A DNA stretch of 64,000 bases from Lingula anatina (taxonomy: Eukaryota > Brachiopoda > Lingulata > Lingulida > Lingulidae), in the NCBI RefSeq assembly GCF_001039355.2, contig NW_019775553.1, forward strand, positions 41,729 to 105,728, given 5' to 3'. Both the position numbers and the translations under genes were made by a program. The notes below the pieces were generated by a model that did no database searches, was not told where the DNA came from, and worked only from the letters and a program-made list of their open reading frames with translations. Of this stretch, positions 12,755-25,466 are shown piece after piece; positions within the stretch are counted from its first letter, which is position 1, and the number at the start of each line of letters is the position of its first letter.

Positions 12755-15700
12755 ATGACTTGCACAGAAGTGATGTACCATCCTGCTTATACGCCGTACA
12801 GTTCCTATCTCGCTTATCAAAAGCCTTATGATACATACAAGGTACAGTAATAGCTTAGTGCAAAGCGCAATTAGTCAGTTTCATTGTACCATTTTCAAAG
12901 AAATCTTATTTTAACAAAGATAACCTTCCGCAAAACAAGGCAGGTGCCAAAATGAAGCGTTAATGTAGAACTTCCAGTTGTATTGGTTTGAGATGATTGC
13001 AACGCATGGTCGTGATGTCATCGACTGGTTGTTTCACTAAGATGCACGAGAATCATGCACGCGCCTCTCATTCTTGAACATAACTAGGAATCCCAGCGTT
13101 TCTATCCGCTAAATCGAAGTAGCGAGGGAATTCGTAAGGATTTTGACTGGAATTCTCTCGTGGTTAAGTCCCATGGTAAGTGACTGTATAACTATGTCGG
13201 GCTTGCCATATATTGCACTTTCTCTATACACGAAGATGAATAATCCCCAGTTATCCCTTGCGTTTCAGAAATTCGCTGCTCTCCACAAAGTTTACGATAG
13301 TAGCCATAGTCCCATGGATGCCATAAATTACTCCACAACAGCAACGACGGGATTAAGTTTCGGTTTAGTAGGCAAAGAGGAAGAGAGTGACGAAGACCTG
13401 CATCCAAAAGCCTCCCAGTATTTATCGGCAAAGTGCGCCGTGTACACGTTCTTTACGGGAGATCCTAGTTCTAACGTTGACGATCATTTCTCAAAATCAC
13501 TGAGTCTATATAACCAAAGGATAAATCAGGTTGGAGGGGGAGATGGCAAGGCAGTTAACTGGAAAGGTGAGTTTTTGAAGGATTTATTTTAACACTCCTT
13601 TGTGACGAGGTGTTATGTTATTCATGTATGGTTAAACTATACCTTCAATTTTCATCTGATTGATACTGTTTTTATTTGAGCGTTGCACTGTATGTATTTT
13701 TGAAGGTGCATGTGTTTTATTGCTTTTCCCTTCTTATTCAATCTCTTTAATCAGTGCAGCGTTTGGCATTATAATAATAACAATAATTATAATAATTATT
13801 ATTTATTTTACAATAGAATATTTCAAGAAAAAAACACAAAATGTAGTGCCTCCTTATACATCTGCCTCCTCCACTGACTGATAAGAGGAATTGCGTGAAG
13901 AACGGTATCAATCCATGTTATTTTCGTAGTGTATTTGCCGTGAAACTGCGAAAAAAAATCACGCAGCGTGCTTCTTTCAACTTTCCGCTCGAACATCATA
14001 CAAGTAATACCGTTTCATTTGGGAGGTCAGACGACTCCCGCTGTGAGCATCTAGCGTAGAGGCCACTCAAGTCAACGATTTGTATTGCTTACAAATTAAA
14101 TACACAGCTAACACGCTGTCTAAAGAACACTCCTGTAACGCGTCTTCTTTGTAAATACATCATGTGCCTTATTACCCTCCTCTTAGATCGTTTTTTTTTC
14201 TATAAGATCAAATATACCTAGGGTTTCTCCACTTTACCTGACTCGATGCTAGAAAATCATCTACCTGGTGGAACACATGACGAAGGGGCTACTTTCACGA
14301 TCAGTAAGGCGTTCTATTTGTATTCCCTACATGATAGATTATGAGGCTGTCGTAATTAATCTGGATAAATAACCACTGACGTCCGTTCTTGCTCCTGCTT
14401 TCTGTATGGTTAGAAATAACTGATATTGTGTGTTTTCAACAGAAATGAACGCATTCCTCTATAAACACACATTGTAGCAATGAATTAAAATTGTTCCCAG
14501 ACCAAATTTTGGTATTGGTTTTAGACGAAAGGATAATAATAGGGTTTCGCAATTAATATAGTGGTCTTAGAATAGCGGTTTAAATAGTGGCATGGTGTAT
14601 AAGACGGCAATGGAAACAGAGTTGTATTCCAGTGAGGTTTGGCATGTATTTTGTAAATTGATTCATTATCTGTTACAACTTCCTTTTCTGTCTTGTAAAC
14701 GCGAAAACGTTTCTAACTTAGGGTGCTGTTTTGCTTAAAACTCCTTCTGATTTTTCAAACGGAAGTCGAATTTCTCTGAGTCATTAAGGGGAACAGTTAA
14801 ATCAAATTACTCAAGCGGTATTTTACTAGACCAAATGGAGATAGGGTACATGGGTCGCTGTTTGATCGAAGAGGACTTGTATTCTCTAACCTTCAAGTAC
14901 AAATAAATTTCGTGGTATTTGTCACAGAGGCAATGAAGGAATTAGAGTAAATGTTTTCCCGGGCAATTATTCCCCATTGTTACCCGAAAATAACCATTTA
15001 CTGAGACAGACATTTATAACATTGTTTAAAAAAATGCCCATTTGGAAATAAGTTAGCTGTCAGAAACTATTTACGTTCCTTCAAGAGTTCAGTATGGTTC
15101 TGCCAAACTAGTATATATTTTATAATACGCCTTATTTCATAAGACAAACAACTTTATGAAGCAAACCTATACGTGTGAGATTTTCTACCAAAGGGTTATC
15201 GTCATTAAACTGGGAGAATGTCACAAATGTTAGACGAAAACGATCACAGTTCCATTACTATTATAAATTTTCAACCGCAACGATATTGTATTGTTCAGAG
15301 ATTTTAAGTATAATACTTCGTAATAATTCAACCGATGACTCCTTTGGTGGATTCCTTGAAATAATTCATACTACTAATTCATACCATTATTTTTCATTCA
15401 TTTTCTGTTTTTATTTTGTGTAGTAAATCAAATGCTCGAACCTCTGATAACGTTTGTATGACCTACGTAAAAATTATATTAGGACGAGCAGAGTAAAATG
15501 ATTCCTCGTCAATCCACAATTTTCTGGGTAATTAATTCAATATACGAGATTTTCACCAACGGGTGTTGGTAAGACGATCATTGTTTCCAAAATACAACAA
15601 ATTATTTCATAGATTATAATGTCTTCCTTGTCATTCAGAGGTGTCGACCATGGGCCAACGGAACCTACCTCCGTCATTCTGGAACAGTGCCTACCAGCCG

Positions 15701-17845
15701 CCGGTCCTTCCCCACCCGCTAGGGGGCAGTGGAGCAGCGGCATATCCAGACCCATACAGCATACCAGGTTCATCCTTCCACGGGATGGCTGGATTACAAG
15801 ACCCGTGGCATTATTCGTTCTCCTCTCAAACGCACACGTATCCTCACAGACCGTCCATGCACGATTTCACCTATTCCTCCATGACTCCTGGTCCGTCACG
15901 GCTCACACCCCACTACAGTTCTCTTCTCATGCAGCAGTCCATGCGGGCGTCGGGAAGGTTTAGCGGCATGCACGCATCGGGTACGTGCGACTTGACAAAA
16001 CCTGCTGCTGCTGCTGCTGAAGCTGCCGCCTGGGGGAGTCGATATCACACGGACCCGTTAGCGACCACCGACCTCTCCTCTCATCACACAGTGCCACACC
16101 CACACCCGCATCTGGAACCGGCAGTAACAGGTGAGAGATTTCTGTGAATCAAATAAAATAAGATTTTAAGAAACATTGGGATTTTAGTCAGAAAATAATC
16201 TTAGAAAAACTATTTGAATCGAGCACCTTTTCGATTTTTTCAGGTTTTCAGCAATCCCTAGTATTTACCAACCATCACCCTATAAACCCGAAAAACCTAA
16301 ATATGTTTTGGTAGTATTTTGCATCGATTACGTAAATTTCTTATACTCAAAATTCTAATGGCAATGCAAATTCTGAGAGAGCACGTCACGTTTCTCGAGG
16401 ACATAAATGCAGGTTAATGAAAAAATGAGGCTTTAGAAATAAATTAATATCATGAACTGTTACTTTGAAATGATATATGAATTAAATTATATGAATTCCA
16501 TAAAATTAATTTGGATATCTTTTAAGGCTGTGTTGCCTTTGTACCCCAGTGGTTATTTAACTTTACCGATGCCCTGGAAGCATTTTGTTCTGGTCTTTAC
16601 ACGAGTTTTTCAATATTTGAATTTTATTCATTCCCATCTCTCGACGTAAAAATACTTGTGCGTGATAAGAATTTCGAACCTTTTCATTGTTATGATTGAA
16701 ACGTTTTAAACACTTCATATAAAAGTCATATAATGGTTATCTACTATACAAAACTCGCTTTTTGATGAAAGAAAAAATGCAGTGCTTTTCTGTTTTATAT
16801 ACCTTCGATTTCCTTGCATATTTGTGAACGCCTTAAGAACAACAAAGAAGTAAATAGAATACTGATAAAATAGAATTAGAACGGAATTAAACGTCAGAGG
16901 TTATTCTTTGCGCATCTACCACTGTTGTATTGCTGTGATTTGTAATTTGTAATTTTATATCCAAATACATCAAGTGATAGACTTACAAAAAATAATAAAA
17001 AGAAAAATAGACATAAAGGCAGAGATTTGAATTGGCTTTTTTTTTAATTTTAAAAGTGTATGACATGTCAGAGTGATTTGTTGGAAAATCGCGAGAACAA
17101 CGGAGCCACGTGCGCATCTGTAGAATTATGTTTTTAGACAGAAAACTATTTGACGATTACCTCAGAAATACCGGATTTCTTTGTTGGGCAAAAATTGCTT
17201 GGCTGTTGTAAATTAACCCCCTTTAAATTGTGCCTTGAAATAAACAACTTTTGTCGAAACCCCCCACAAAGAACAGACCCCTGATAGAATATTATAATAT
17301 GGGATCACAAGTTTTATATCTTATTTATTAAAAGATAATTATGTTTATTATGCTGTTGTAACCTTGGACCTGGAATACATGTATGATTGGTCCAAGTTAC
17401 AACGTTTTCTGTGAAAATGGTGTGGTACAAATTGTCTTTAGTATTTAAGATTTAAGTCTCAATTCAGTGCGGGATTGCGTCGTTTTTCTTTAAGGAATTG
17501 TATTTCTGCTTAGTTTGAACCTAAAATATTATTACATTGCATTCTTGTTCTGAAATGTATTTATAAATAAAAATAAATTGCTTGAAACTGAAATTGAAAG
17601 TGATTAACAGGGGTGGATAAAAATATTTTTTAAATTCTTAGTACAATGTAACATTTACTTGTTAATGTCTTTCTCACTACGGCTTAACACGTCATCCAAT
17701 TTCTTTTTGACAATTAAAAATGTTTTCTTTTCACATATAACAGGTCTTTTAATCACTTTTGTATTCAGTTATGCATTTTTTTCTCTATATTTTAGGGTTG
17801 GATGGAACAGTTCAAGAATCTGGAAAAGAAGTTTACTGGTTTTAA
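12755..17845 (+). CDS. VGLL2: vestigial-like protein 2 (TEAD/Scalloped cofactor), four exons, complete
   Basis: Exons 12755-12841, 13269-13566, 15639-16130 and 17796-17845 join in frame through GT-AG introns (phases 0, 1, 1) into 308 residues. Human VGLL2 is of similar length. Exon 1 gives a Tyr-rich start (MTCTEVMYHP). Exon 2 holds the Vestigial/TONDU box at about residues 81-108 (KCAVYTFFTGDPSSNVDDHF), the segment that docks on TEAD/Scalloped. Exon 3 begins with the VGLL2-type RNLPPSFWNSAYQ motif, followed by His/Pro/Ser-rich sequence and an Ala run. Exon 4 adds a short tail ending in VYWF. Vestigial-like proteins lack a DNA-binding domain and act in the nucleus as TEAD coactivators, in muscle and in epithelial or wing-type programmes. 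The final exon is the least certain: it is short and rests on a good acceptor and the in-frame stop. A TATA-like ATTAAAA lies at about 12431. The locus has ordinary CpG density, unlike its neighbours. Confidence 0.93.
13567..15638 (+). other. VGLL2 intron 2
   Basis: A 2.07-kb intron bounded by GTGAGT and a TTCAG acceptor. No coding similarity, RNA gene or long repeat is visible. It contains an ATAATAATAACAATAAT-type low-complexity patch near 13775-13803. Confidence 0.8.
16131..17795 (+). other. VGLL2 intron 3
   Basis: A 1.66-kb AT-rich intron from GTGAGA to a TTTTAG acceptor. If the terminal exon were wrong, the frame would read on into this intron and stop after six residues (16145-16147). 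Confidence 0.65.
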
Positions 17846-18292
17846 GAAAGCATATTAATAACATTGACAGATGCGGAGGCATGTGATCGATAGTATTACA
17901 TAGAAGCGATGGTTAAGTCGCTATTTTGAGCGTCGACAGTTCTTGGATTTTTTTCCATTTGTTTAACGCATCATCTCTGTCAACGGCTTTTAAAAAGTAG
18001 AGGTAGAGTATAATATGTAAGGTACTTTATGATTTTAAAATCATTTTTGTGAAACTATAATCCATCGTCTGCAGTGAGATCACCCCATATACGGTCAATA
18101 GACAAGTTGCTGCAGTGAAAAGATATGCGAACATGAACCGCACCCATGCTCAAAGCAAGTACAGCGCCTAAGCACAAAACTATTAATTTATTTAACATAA
18201 AAACAATCAGGTACGTGTAAACAGAAAACGCCATGTTTCAGATAATACAGATGCACAAAATCGTTGTTGTGAAACTTCTAAACGCTCAAAAC

Positions 18293-18298
18293 AATAAA
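18293..18298 (+). terminator. candidate VGLL2 polyadenylation signal
   Basis: AATAAA 448 bp after the VGLL2 stop codon. It is a plausible 3' end, but the AT-rich context gives many chance matches. Confidence 0.3.
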
Positions 18299-20824
18299 GC
18301 ACAAGTTACATTGATATCATGTCCCATAATGTCTCAACGCTTTCCTCACTGATATAACAGTCACATGCGCAAAAGAGAAAGGTTGATGGCTGGAAAAAAA
18401 AAACTCTTCCGAATCAAAGAAAGCAATATACAAATATATGTTATTGTTAACAATATCCTTTATCAGCTATTCCGTCCTGAAGGACATGTTGAATTTAAGT
18501 GAATTTGTCCGTGCTACAAATTATTCAATTATCAACTTTTCACGTAATCAAAATAGGGTGGCAAAGTAGATTCTGCGTATGTTAACTTTATTTATTTATA
18601 TGCAAGGTTTATGTGACTGTTTAACAGCCGTAATAACTCAATTAGTTATTGTGATTTTTTTCTTGCTGAATACCTTTTTATATTTTGATATTAAATTGTA
18701 TATACTGTTGTAGCTAGCAAGACTGAGGTATGAAAATTAAGTTACCATCCTGTTATTTAATATCACATTATTTAGCAGTGGCCGAATGTGTAAATGCTTC
18801 GTTCGGAACATGTTTCAGAAAACTGTTTCTTGATAAGCTTTCAAGAACTTCCCAGAAAAATACCTTGATGTATAGATTTTTAATTAAAGCTCTTTCCAAT
18901 TAAGCAAATTCATTAGCTGCTTGCAGGAATATATCGAAACTGTAAATAATGATAAGTTTGTACATATTTTAAGGATTTGTATATATTAATATGTAAACAC
19001 CGTTTCAGGAAGTGCCAAACAAATTGACGTATACAATGATATACGCAGTATCATATGCAAGGGTTCCAAGATTTGAATCTAAAATAACTTATTGTTTTAT
19101 AACTTGTGTATATTTCTATGTATGTGTGGAAATCGTGAAAAAGAAAAATGTGCATACACACAATAAAATACTTAAATATGCTGATTGTGGTATCATTTGT
19201 TACTTATACACGCGTCCCCATCGTAAGTGTGCGCATCGTTCTTCAATAAAAAAAAACTAGATGTCATTAATTAAAATTACTTGTCTAAAACACTGTAAGG
19301 CGACTATTTATTCTGTTTTTCGTGCTACTGGTATTTTACTATGTTTATCAAGTGAAGTGGACACAGGTACAATCAGTTATTTAAAAAAGCAAAGAAAAAC
19401 TATTTTATCTTGATCAGTTGACAAAGATCTGTGCAAATTAATTAAAATTGATGATGGCAATAGTTATAGGTAGACCGACTGTCCTAGAATTTGGATAAAT
19501 ATAGTTTAAAACATTTTTTAGTATTGATCGAAACAATCACAAATTTGTTCGACAAATTTGAGCGCTCTATTTGAAATGAGAAAAAATAGGAATTTGAAAA
19601 AATATTGTTGACGGTATTTTGTAAGAAAAGCATGGTAAATTCAAATGAAATATGACGTTTTTCAAATTAATTTTGCGATAGGATTTATTTATTAATCTAG
19701 TGGTACTGTGAAGTGCACGCGCTCTCACTGTTTCAAAGCGAAATGTAAACCGCTCATAAACAAACTCTGAGCTAGCCGCACAAACACCTTTTGTTATTTA
19801 CACTGATGAGCGTTATATGAATTATGGAACACTTCTTTAAAAAATTAATTAGTTTTCAAAAAGCATCGAAATGCGAAAATGGAGGAAGGTATCGGTTTGC
19901 ATCGTGTTTCATATAAACCCAAAAAATCAAAAACGCAAAATCGGTTATAGTGAAACTTTTCTTGACAAAAATACACCTTTTTTGTCTAGTTTGAAGTGTT
20001 CTGAAATAAAAAAAAAAGATCAGTTGAAAACTATATTATGCAAATGGCTAGTGAGTATTACGGTGCATATTTCCCGAAATAATATCTTGTAATTTTTTTT
20101 TAATTTTTGAGATTGTAAATCTAACCTCACCCTATAAAGAATTGCCTAGATAGAGTGCATATAACGCAAGTATTTGAAATAGCGGACGTCATATCAGATG
20201 TAATTACCTTTGTAATAATGTATGAAAAATAGATATTATCCAAGAAATAACTTTTAAAGAAAAAACTATTAATAGAATGACAAATAAAGTTAGGAAAAGC
20301 TTTACTCTTAGTTTAATACATTTTTTATCATCATCACAAAAATTACATTGTTCCATACGCCATCCAATTCTTTGACAACGATAAAAATTATTTTTGATTC
20401 AGTAATTCCGGGAAAAAAACAAATCTCAATTGTTGAAGACCTCTTTTATCTAAACAGACTTCAAAATTCTCGTTGAATGAAAAGAGACGAACACTTCGGA
20501 AAATTTTACGGAGCCAATGGTAAATAAACTCAAGCAATAGTGCTAGATATATTGAATCTGCGCGCAGTTACTTTCAAGGAACGGATATTGTCAGTCAGGT
20601 CACATAACAAACGTCAATTTTACGTATAAACGCTATTTATTTTCCAACGCAGAACCAAGCAAAATAGAAACGACTTAGCCGAGCACAATTTCAGCACTTA
20701 TGTCCATACAGAAGGCTATAGCTTCATATTGGTATCATATCATATCATACATGTTATAATTGATATAAATAATATGATAAGAAAACCTGAAAGAAAGTAA
20801 TTTTAAAAGAGGAAAGAGATAGCA

Positions 20825-20868
20825 CCCGCTGTCTGCAAGCGGGGTCCGCGAAATCCAAGGAGCCTTGG
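20825..20868. repeat. two adjacent short palindromes
   Basis: CCCGCT (20825-20830) pairs with AGCGGG (20838-20843) across a 7-nt loop. CCAAGG (20855-20860) pairs with CCTTGG (20863-20868) with AG between. This GC-rich 45-bp patch stands out in AT-rich surroundings. No function assigned. Confidence 0.45.
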
Positions 20869-21102
20869 TGCATTCCTTAGGTAAATTACCGGGAGGATAT
20901 ACACTTGTTGTTTTCAGTTATCCTATATCGACAGACGAGAAAATGCCTTTCTGAAAAGCGATGACAGACAATCCCATATTCTCACTCCATCAAGTGCATA
21001 TTTTGTGTTGGTTGCACCTGATAGCGATGTCGAGAGAGGTCACTGGCAGCTGGGTGGAGGTGCTGGAGTGGAACAGCACACTGACAGCCGTCAAAACTCG
21101 AA

Positions 21103-21161
21103 CAGAGAAAGAGAGAGAAAAGAAAGAGAGAGAGAGAGAGAGAGAGAAAATGAGAGAGAGA
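21103..21161. repeat. GA-rich microsatellite
   Basis: Imperfect GA repeat with a core of about 13 GA units at 21125-21146 and flanking AGAAA interruptions. Confidence 0.9.
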
Positions 21162-22590
21162 TTTAGTCCCATCATGAATTTTTGATTCCATAGACTAGTC
21201 ACGTCACTTTATGTGCATGATGGGTTTTTCTCTTCATGCGTATTATGGTGATTTAAATCGAAAATGTTCCTAATTATAGAATAAAGATAATTTTCCCCTG
21301 GATTAACAAACAATGTCCAATGCTAGTCACGAACTGTGGTCTAAATTTCACATGGAACTGTATAATGTGTAAGATCTGTAGCATTATTTTAAAATTCAGA
21401 TACAGATACGGAAACCATATCGGAAATTGTTGCATTTTTTGCATATGGCCTATCTACAGATAAATCCCTTCATTTTACTAAGGAAATGTAGTCCTATAAT
21501 ACAACTCCTTGATTTTACAGCTACCAATTTGGGGGTAAAATACATCTTTCCAGTATTCATTTTTACAATCCATTTTCATCATTTTCCATGATTGATTTTA
21601 TTTTTGGTTCTAAAATTTATATTACTATCATAATATTAACCAAATTAAAAGCAAGTTCAGAAAAAACCATTTTGTGACATTGAAATTCTCGCAAAATATA
21701 TCGTCCCTGTATTATTGTGACGCAAAAACCGTGTACTTTCTTAATGTCGTTGTTGTCATTTTTTTGCATTCAGTTTACCCAAACAGCTATTGTTTCCTTT
21801 GCCTCCAAACTCCCTGGCACCCAGCCTTGTGACCTGAACTTCTTTCTTAATTGTATCAGGACAGTTAATTCCATGCGTTTAGTACTATTTTTAATATATG
21901 AGGTCGCACAAGATATTTCTGTAATCGCAAAAATCACAGATATCCTGACAAAGCATGCGAAAAAATCGGTGACCTGCCTAACAAAAGTTCCTTCCAAAGA
22001 CGGAGGCTTGGTTCTACGTGAACCAAATGATTTCTGTATTCATTTTAGTTCAGTTCACGTTTTATGAGTAATAAGCGCGCATGCTGTAGGCCTACATGTT
22101 TTGGAATTCGCTTTTTAAAATCCGTTTGTTAAAAGAGCTCTACTGCCCCAGCTGACTGATTTACTTTTTCTTTTTAAATCCGATATTGAAATATAAAAAA
22201 ATATAACAACTGCGGTAGCATTATAAATATTTCCTAAGGGTTTTTCAGAAAAATTGGCATCACGCAAAACAGTAAAGCAAACTGGTTACGTAAGTTAAAT
22301 CGAAAGACATTGATTTACACACTAAATTAATCCAAAACATATGTTATCATTAATATTTATGAAATTAAGCACGTAAAGATTATGAAAGACATACGTAAAA
22401 TTCATTCAATATTTTGCTCTTGGGTAAAATCAATTGCAAAATAATTTCTGTGCAAAACCAATTTTGTCAAACATTAAATTATATTATATCTGAACTATCG
22501 CTGGTAAATATTTAGAAAACTGGTTTCATGCTATATTGCAGGCTTAGGGGCCTAATACTTTTCAGTAAAATAAAGCGAATGTTTTCACCC

Positions 22591-22787
22591 GTTTGTCTGT
22601 TTGTCTGTCATCAACATAACTCAAAAAGTTATGGATCGATTTTGATGAACTTTTCAGGGTAGGTCAGAAATGGGTTAACTTAGAAGTGATTAGTTTTTGG
22701 TGGTGATCCGGATCAATAATCAATCAATAATAATAATAATAAATTGCCGCCTTGGCGGAGGTCTGCGCTCTCGGAGTGCTTTTCTAG
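22591..22787 (+). repeat. dispersed repeat of the GTTTGTCTG...GGCGGAGGTCTGCGCTC type
   Basis: Starts with GTTTGTCTGTTTGTCTGTCA, continues through ACTCAAAAAGTTATGGATCG, GGTGGTGATCCGGATCA and CTTGGCGGAGGTCTGCGCTC, and ends near TTCTAGTTG. I recall this word order from short interspersed sequences in fish and marine invertebrate genomes; that is recollection, not a search. A short ATA/TAA run interrupts it at about 22725-22742. It is probably a non-autonomous element; no transposase is present. Confidence 0.55.
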
Positions 22788-23008
22788 TTGATAGAAAATT
22801 TTGGCATTGTATTTAATACATTCTAGAAAAAGAGGAGATTTAATGACGCTAAGTAGGCCAAGCCCCTATTCATTAAATTAGTTCGATCACATTTTCAATA
22901 CACATTTTCAATCAATAATAGGTATAAATAATTATGTTCGTGATCCAAGACTGTCAATATCATGTCACGTTTTGGCTAGAGATGGGACTGCCGACTTAAA
23001 TAAAAAAT

Positions 23009-23036
23009 ATAATAATAATAATAATAATAATAATAA
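23009..23036. repeat. AAT microsatellite at the left limit of the A/B duplication
   Basis: About nine AAT units. The sequence after it (AGTATGTCTCATTGATTATT) recurs at 36182, where copy B starts inside a shorter AAT run directly after an N. Confidence 0.88.
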
Positions 23037-23365
23037 GTATGTCTCATTGATTATTTTTAATTCACCCATATTTTATTTTACTTTACAATATTTCTACAGT
23101 AGGCCCTACTTTTTATCAAAATATAAAGGGCTTGAAAATTATTTTCTTGACGAATTTGTTTAAGAACAAAATTTTAAATCAGCGTTTTGAGCTTTTCCTC
23201 GTATGAAAAACACCAGTAAAAATAAACATAAAAATAGTCTGACGGAAAGAAAAGTGTTATCCATAGGGGAGCCTTTTTTTCCATGTTCTGTTTAAACGTT
23301 TTCAAAGATCCCTTTCATACAAATAAATTAAGACAATCGAGCTACCATGAATTGAAGCGCCATCT

Positions 23366-24092
23366 ATGAGAACGTTGCCTGTAAACATGGCCACATTGCG
23401 AAGGTCGTTTCGTTTATGTGGTCGGTTCTCCCATTTATACACTCGTTGTCAGGGTAAACTACCACTCCACAGAAGATGCATGTCGGTGGTTTCTTGTATA
23501 GATCGTAAGTATTAGTTACACGTGGTTCATATCACCAAATAGTCGCTATGCAATATTAATCAACTTTTCGTTCGTGTTGTGTAACTTACTAACTACACCT
23601 TTAACTTTGCCACTGAGGGTGAAGGCTCCTTCAGCTGTTGGAGCGGTTGATGGCTGTAAATTTCGTATCCATTTACCGTATCCATTTTTGTATCTCGGCA
23701 TTAACATTTCCAGTTAAGTGACATTTATGTTTAGATACATGATTAAATGTTCAAATATTGAAAGTGCACCTTAATTCATGTCAGAGTGTTCTACATGTAT
23801 TTATACAGCAGTTCATTATTATATATACATAGTGTCAGAACAATGGGATAATTATGTGCACCTGGTTGTGCCGTTCTCATAAGCTAGCTCTGTGTAGCAG
23901 TCTGATTATTATTATTATTGAATTATTATTTTTTATTTAAATTTCTTGGCTCTTTGTACATGTATGATGATTGTTATTTCATATGTTATAGCATCTATGG
24001 GATTAAATGAAGAACAGCAGCAGATCCAGAAATTAGCAAAAGACTTTGCTGCTAATGAGATGTCTCCTCACATGGCTCAGTGGGACCAGGAA
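23366..24092 (+). CDS. ACAD8: isobutyryl-CoA dehydrogenase, mitochondrial: exons 1-2 only (copy A)
   Basis: Exon 1 (23366-23504) and exon 2 (23992-24092) encode the same N-terminus as copy B: an Arg-rich mitochondrial presequence (second ATG 23387: [14 protein letters not shown]) and then [20 protein letters not shown]. The first in-frame ATG after an upstream stop is 23366. Exon 2 ends at GAA before GTAAGA. Exons 3-10 are absent, and only the last exon follows (25239-25291) beyond the gap at 25023. There is no stop or frameshift, so I read this as an allele truncated by assembly, not as a pseudogene. Confidence 0.88.
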
Positions 24093-24260
24093 GTAAGAGA
24101 ATGTATTTGAACCTAGAAAATTGAAGGAAGAAATATTTGAAATTATTCCCTGTAACATCCTCCATTTTGCTTTAGTGAGATTATGTTATTGGTCAGCACT
24201 ATAAATATCTACTTTGGTTGATACTTTTAAATTGGCATTTGCAAAGAAATGTTCTGTATA

Positions 24261-24685
24261 CCCAGATAGCAAGCATACGTTGGGCCAACGTTGGCCCAAC
24301 GTTGCCTTGGTTGACCGTGCAACGTTGGCCCAACGTTGGGTTTCCATCTAAGTGCTCACTTTGGCCAACGGTTGGCTGAACGTCTTTTTAATGCCAACGC
24401 ATTGCCAACGTATTCCCAACCAAACTGCGTTGGCCCTACATTGGGCCAACTAATAACCAACATTGATCCAACAATTACCCAACCTGTAACCAACAGTGTA
24501 TTTACGTTGGTTCTACAAATAACCAACATCAGTCCAACAATTACCCAACCAAACTGCGTTGGCCCTACATTGGGCCAACTAATAACCAACATTGGTCCAA
24601 CAATTTCCCAACCTGTAACCAACAGTGCATTTACGTTGGTTCTACTAAAAACCAACATCAGTCCAACAATAACCCAACAAATAAT
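24261..24685. mobile_element. CCAACGTTGG-type internally repetitive element
   Basis: Begins where copy A departs from copy B (after TTCTGTATA). It opens CCCAGATAGCAAGCATACGT and continues as overlapping palindromes of TTGGGCCAACGTTGGCCCAA. A unit of about 130 bp built from CCAACATTGG-like words follows, present twice (about 24420-24540 and 24550-24670). Both strands are open for over 110 codons only because the repeat is regular; the predicted peptides are low-complexity TNIxPTITQP repeats. It looks like the repetitive end of a transposable element inserted in ACAD8 intron 2 of this haplotype. The right end cannot be defined because of the N at 25023. Confidence 0.6.
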
Positions 24686-25022
24686 ACAAAAAGACAACAA
24701 AGAAAATTTTTATAAAATGTTATAATATTGTATTTAAACATTAATAAGTGTGTCTTATATCAATTGTTACATGATTCACATCAAGAAAAAATATCAACAG
24801 TCCTATGACTTTTCACTTATTCCTGGAGTCAAGGCATTTTTCTACTAGTAAAGTCTTTTTTTGCCTCATTTCAATTTTTAAAAATATTTTCATTAAATTG
24901 AATTTTAAACCAGAAACCCTTGTTAATGTCAGGTAAGATGCTTTTCATAAGTTACATGTCAAGTCTATAAAATCACAGTCTCTTCCTTCAGGCAAAATCT
25001 CAGACATTGTCTCTTTAAAAAT

Positions 25023-25023
25023 N
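25023..25023. other. single-N assembly joint inside ACAD8 (copy A)
   Basis: Left of the N is intron 2 plus the CCAACGTTGG element. Right of it is intron 10, homologous to 43061 onward. ACAD8 exons 3-10, present in copy B over about 5 kb, are missing, so the N stands for an unsized gap. Confidence 0.9.
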
Positions 25024-25238
25024 TTAAGAACTGATCTAACTTGGAAGCCCAATGTGGTCCAACTTACTATAAACTGACATCTGATTCCGAATGCCAATTG
25101 ACATCAGTTGCACCATTTCCAGTTCAAGCAATTTTGTCATGACAGTGCCTCTTAATAGTAACATTTTTTCACAGTACATTAAAAAATTATATAGCAATGG
25201 TCTTGTGTAATCCAACCTGCATGATGTTTCCATTTCAG

Positions 25239-25291
25239 GTACAAATGAAGTGATGAAGATGTTGGTTTCAAGAGATGTGCTCAAGGATTAA
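25239..25291 (+). CDS. ACAD8: isobutyryl-CoA dehydrogenase, last exon (copy A)
   Basis: Acceptor TTTCAG, then the C-terminal 17 codons ([17 protein letters not shown], the first split with exon 10) and TAA at 25289-25291. The encoded peptide is identical to copy B 43275-43327. A candidate polyadenylation signal AATAAA lies at 25680-25685. Confidence 0.9.
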
Positions 25292-25305
25292 AAATAAGAT
25301 TTCAT

Positions 25306-25466
25306 GGGCAGATAGGGAGTGGCTTATGAGTATTCCAGCAGACTTTCATAATTTTTCAAGTTTACATTGATGGACTTCTGATTTTTTCTGTTGGAAGACA
25401 GTAAAATATGGCGGATGGATCAACAAAGATAATTTGGAAGACTGTCAGAAAATATCTTTGGATCTG
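25306..25466 (+). repeat. dispersed repeat, copy 2, in the ACAD8 3' UTR
   Basis: Homologous to 6705-6889 and allelic to 43342-43500. It lies 15 bp after the ACAD8 stop codon and would be part of the 3' UTR if the AATAAA at 25680 is used. Lacks the internal tandem duplication seen in the 6.7-kb copy. Confidence 0.7.

Larger units (their letters stand above)
18300..22590. other. intergenic DNA between VGLL2 and ACAD8
   Basis: No recognisable exon on either strand. Open frames (such as 116 codons at 21717-22067) match no family I know. CpG density is ordinary. Embedded are a pair of short palindromes (20825-20868) and a GA-rich microsatellite (21103-21161). Confidence 0.6.

Noticed and set aside
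14033-14048. GACTCCCGCTGTGAGC shared with about 930-945
   Set aside because: One 16-mer match is not unexpected by chance in a 64-kb window, and the flanks diverge.
15537-15773. Minus-strand open frame over VGLL2 exon 3
   Set aside because: Antisense shadow of a conserved coding exon.
21717-22067. 116-codon open frame between VGLL2 and ACAD8
   Set aside because: No recognisable family; the opposite strand is also open over much of it; no exon boundaries could be supported.
24336-24725. 129-codon open frame with TNIxPTITQP repeats, and a matching frame on the other strand
   Set aside because: Both frames are by-products of the palindromic CCAACGTTGG repeat; there is no known domain and no splice context.
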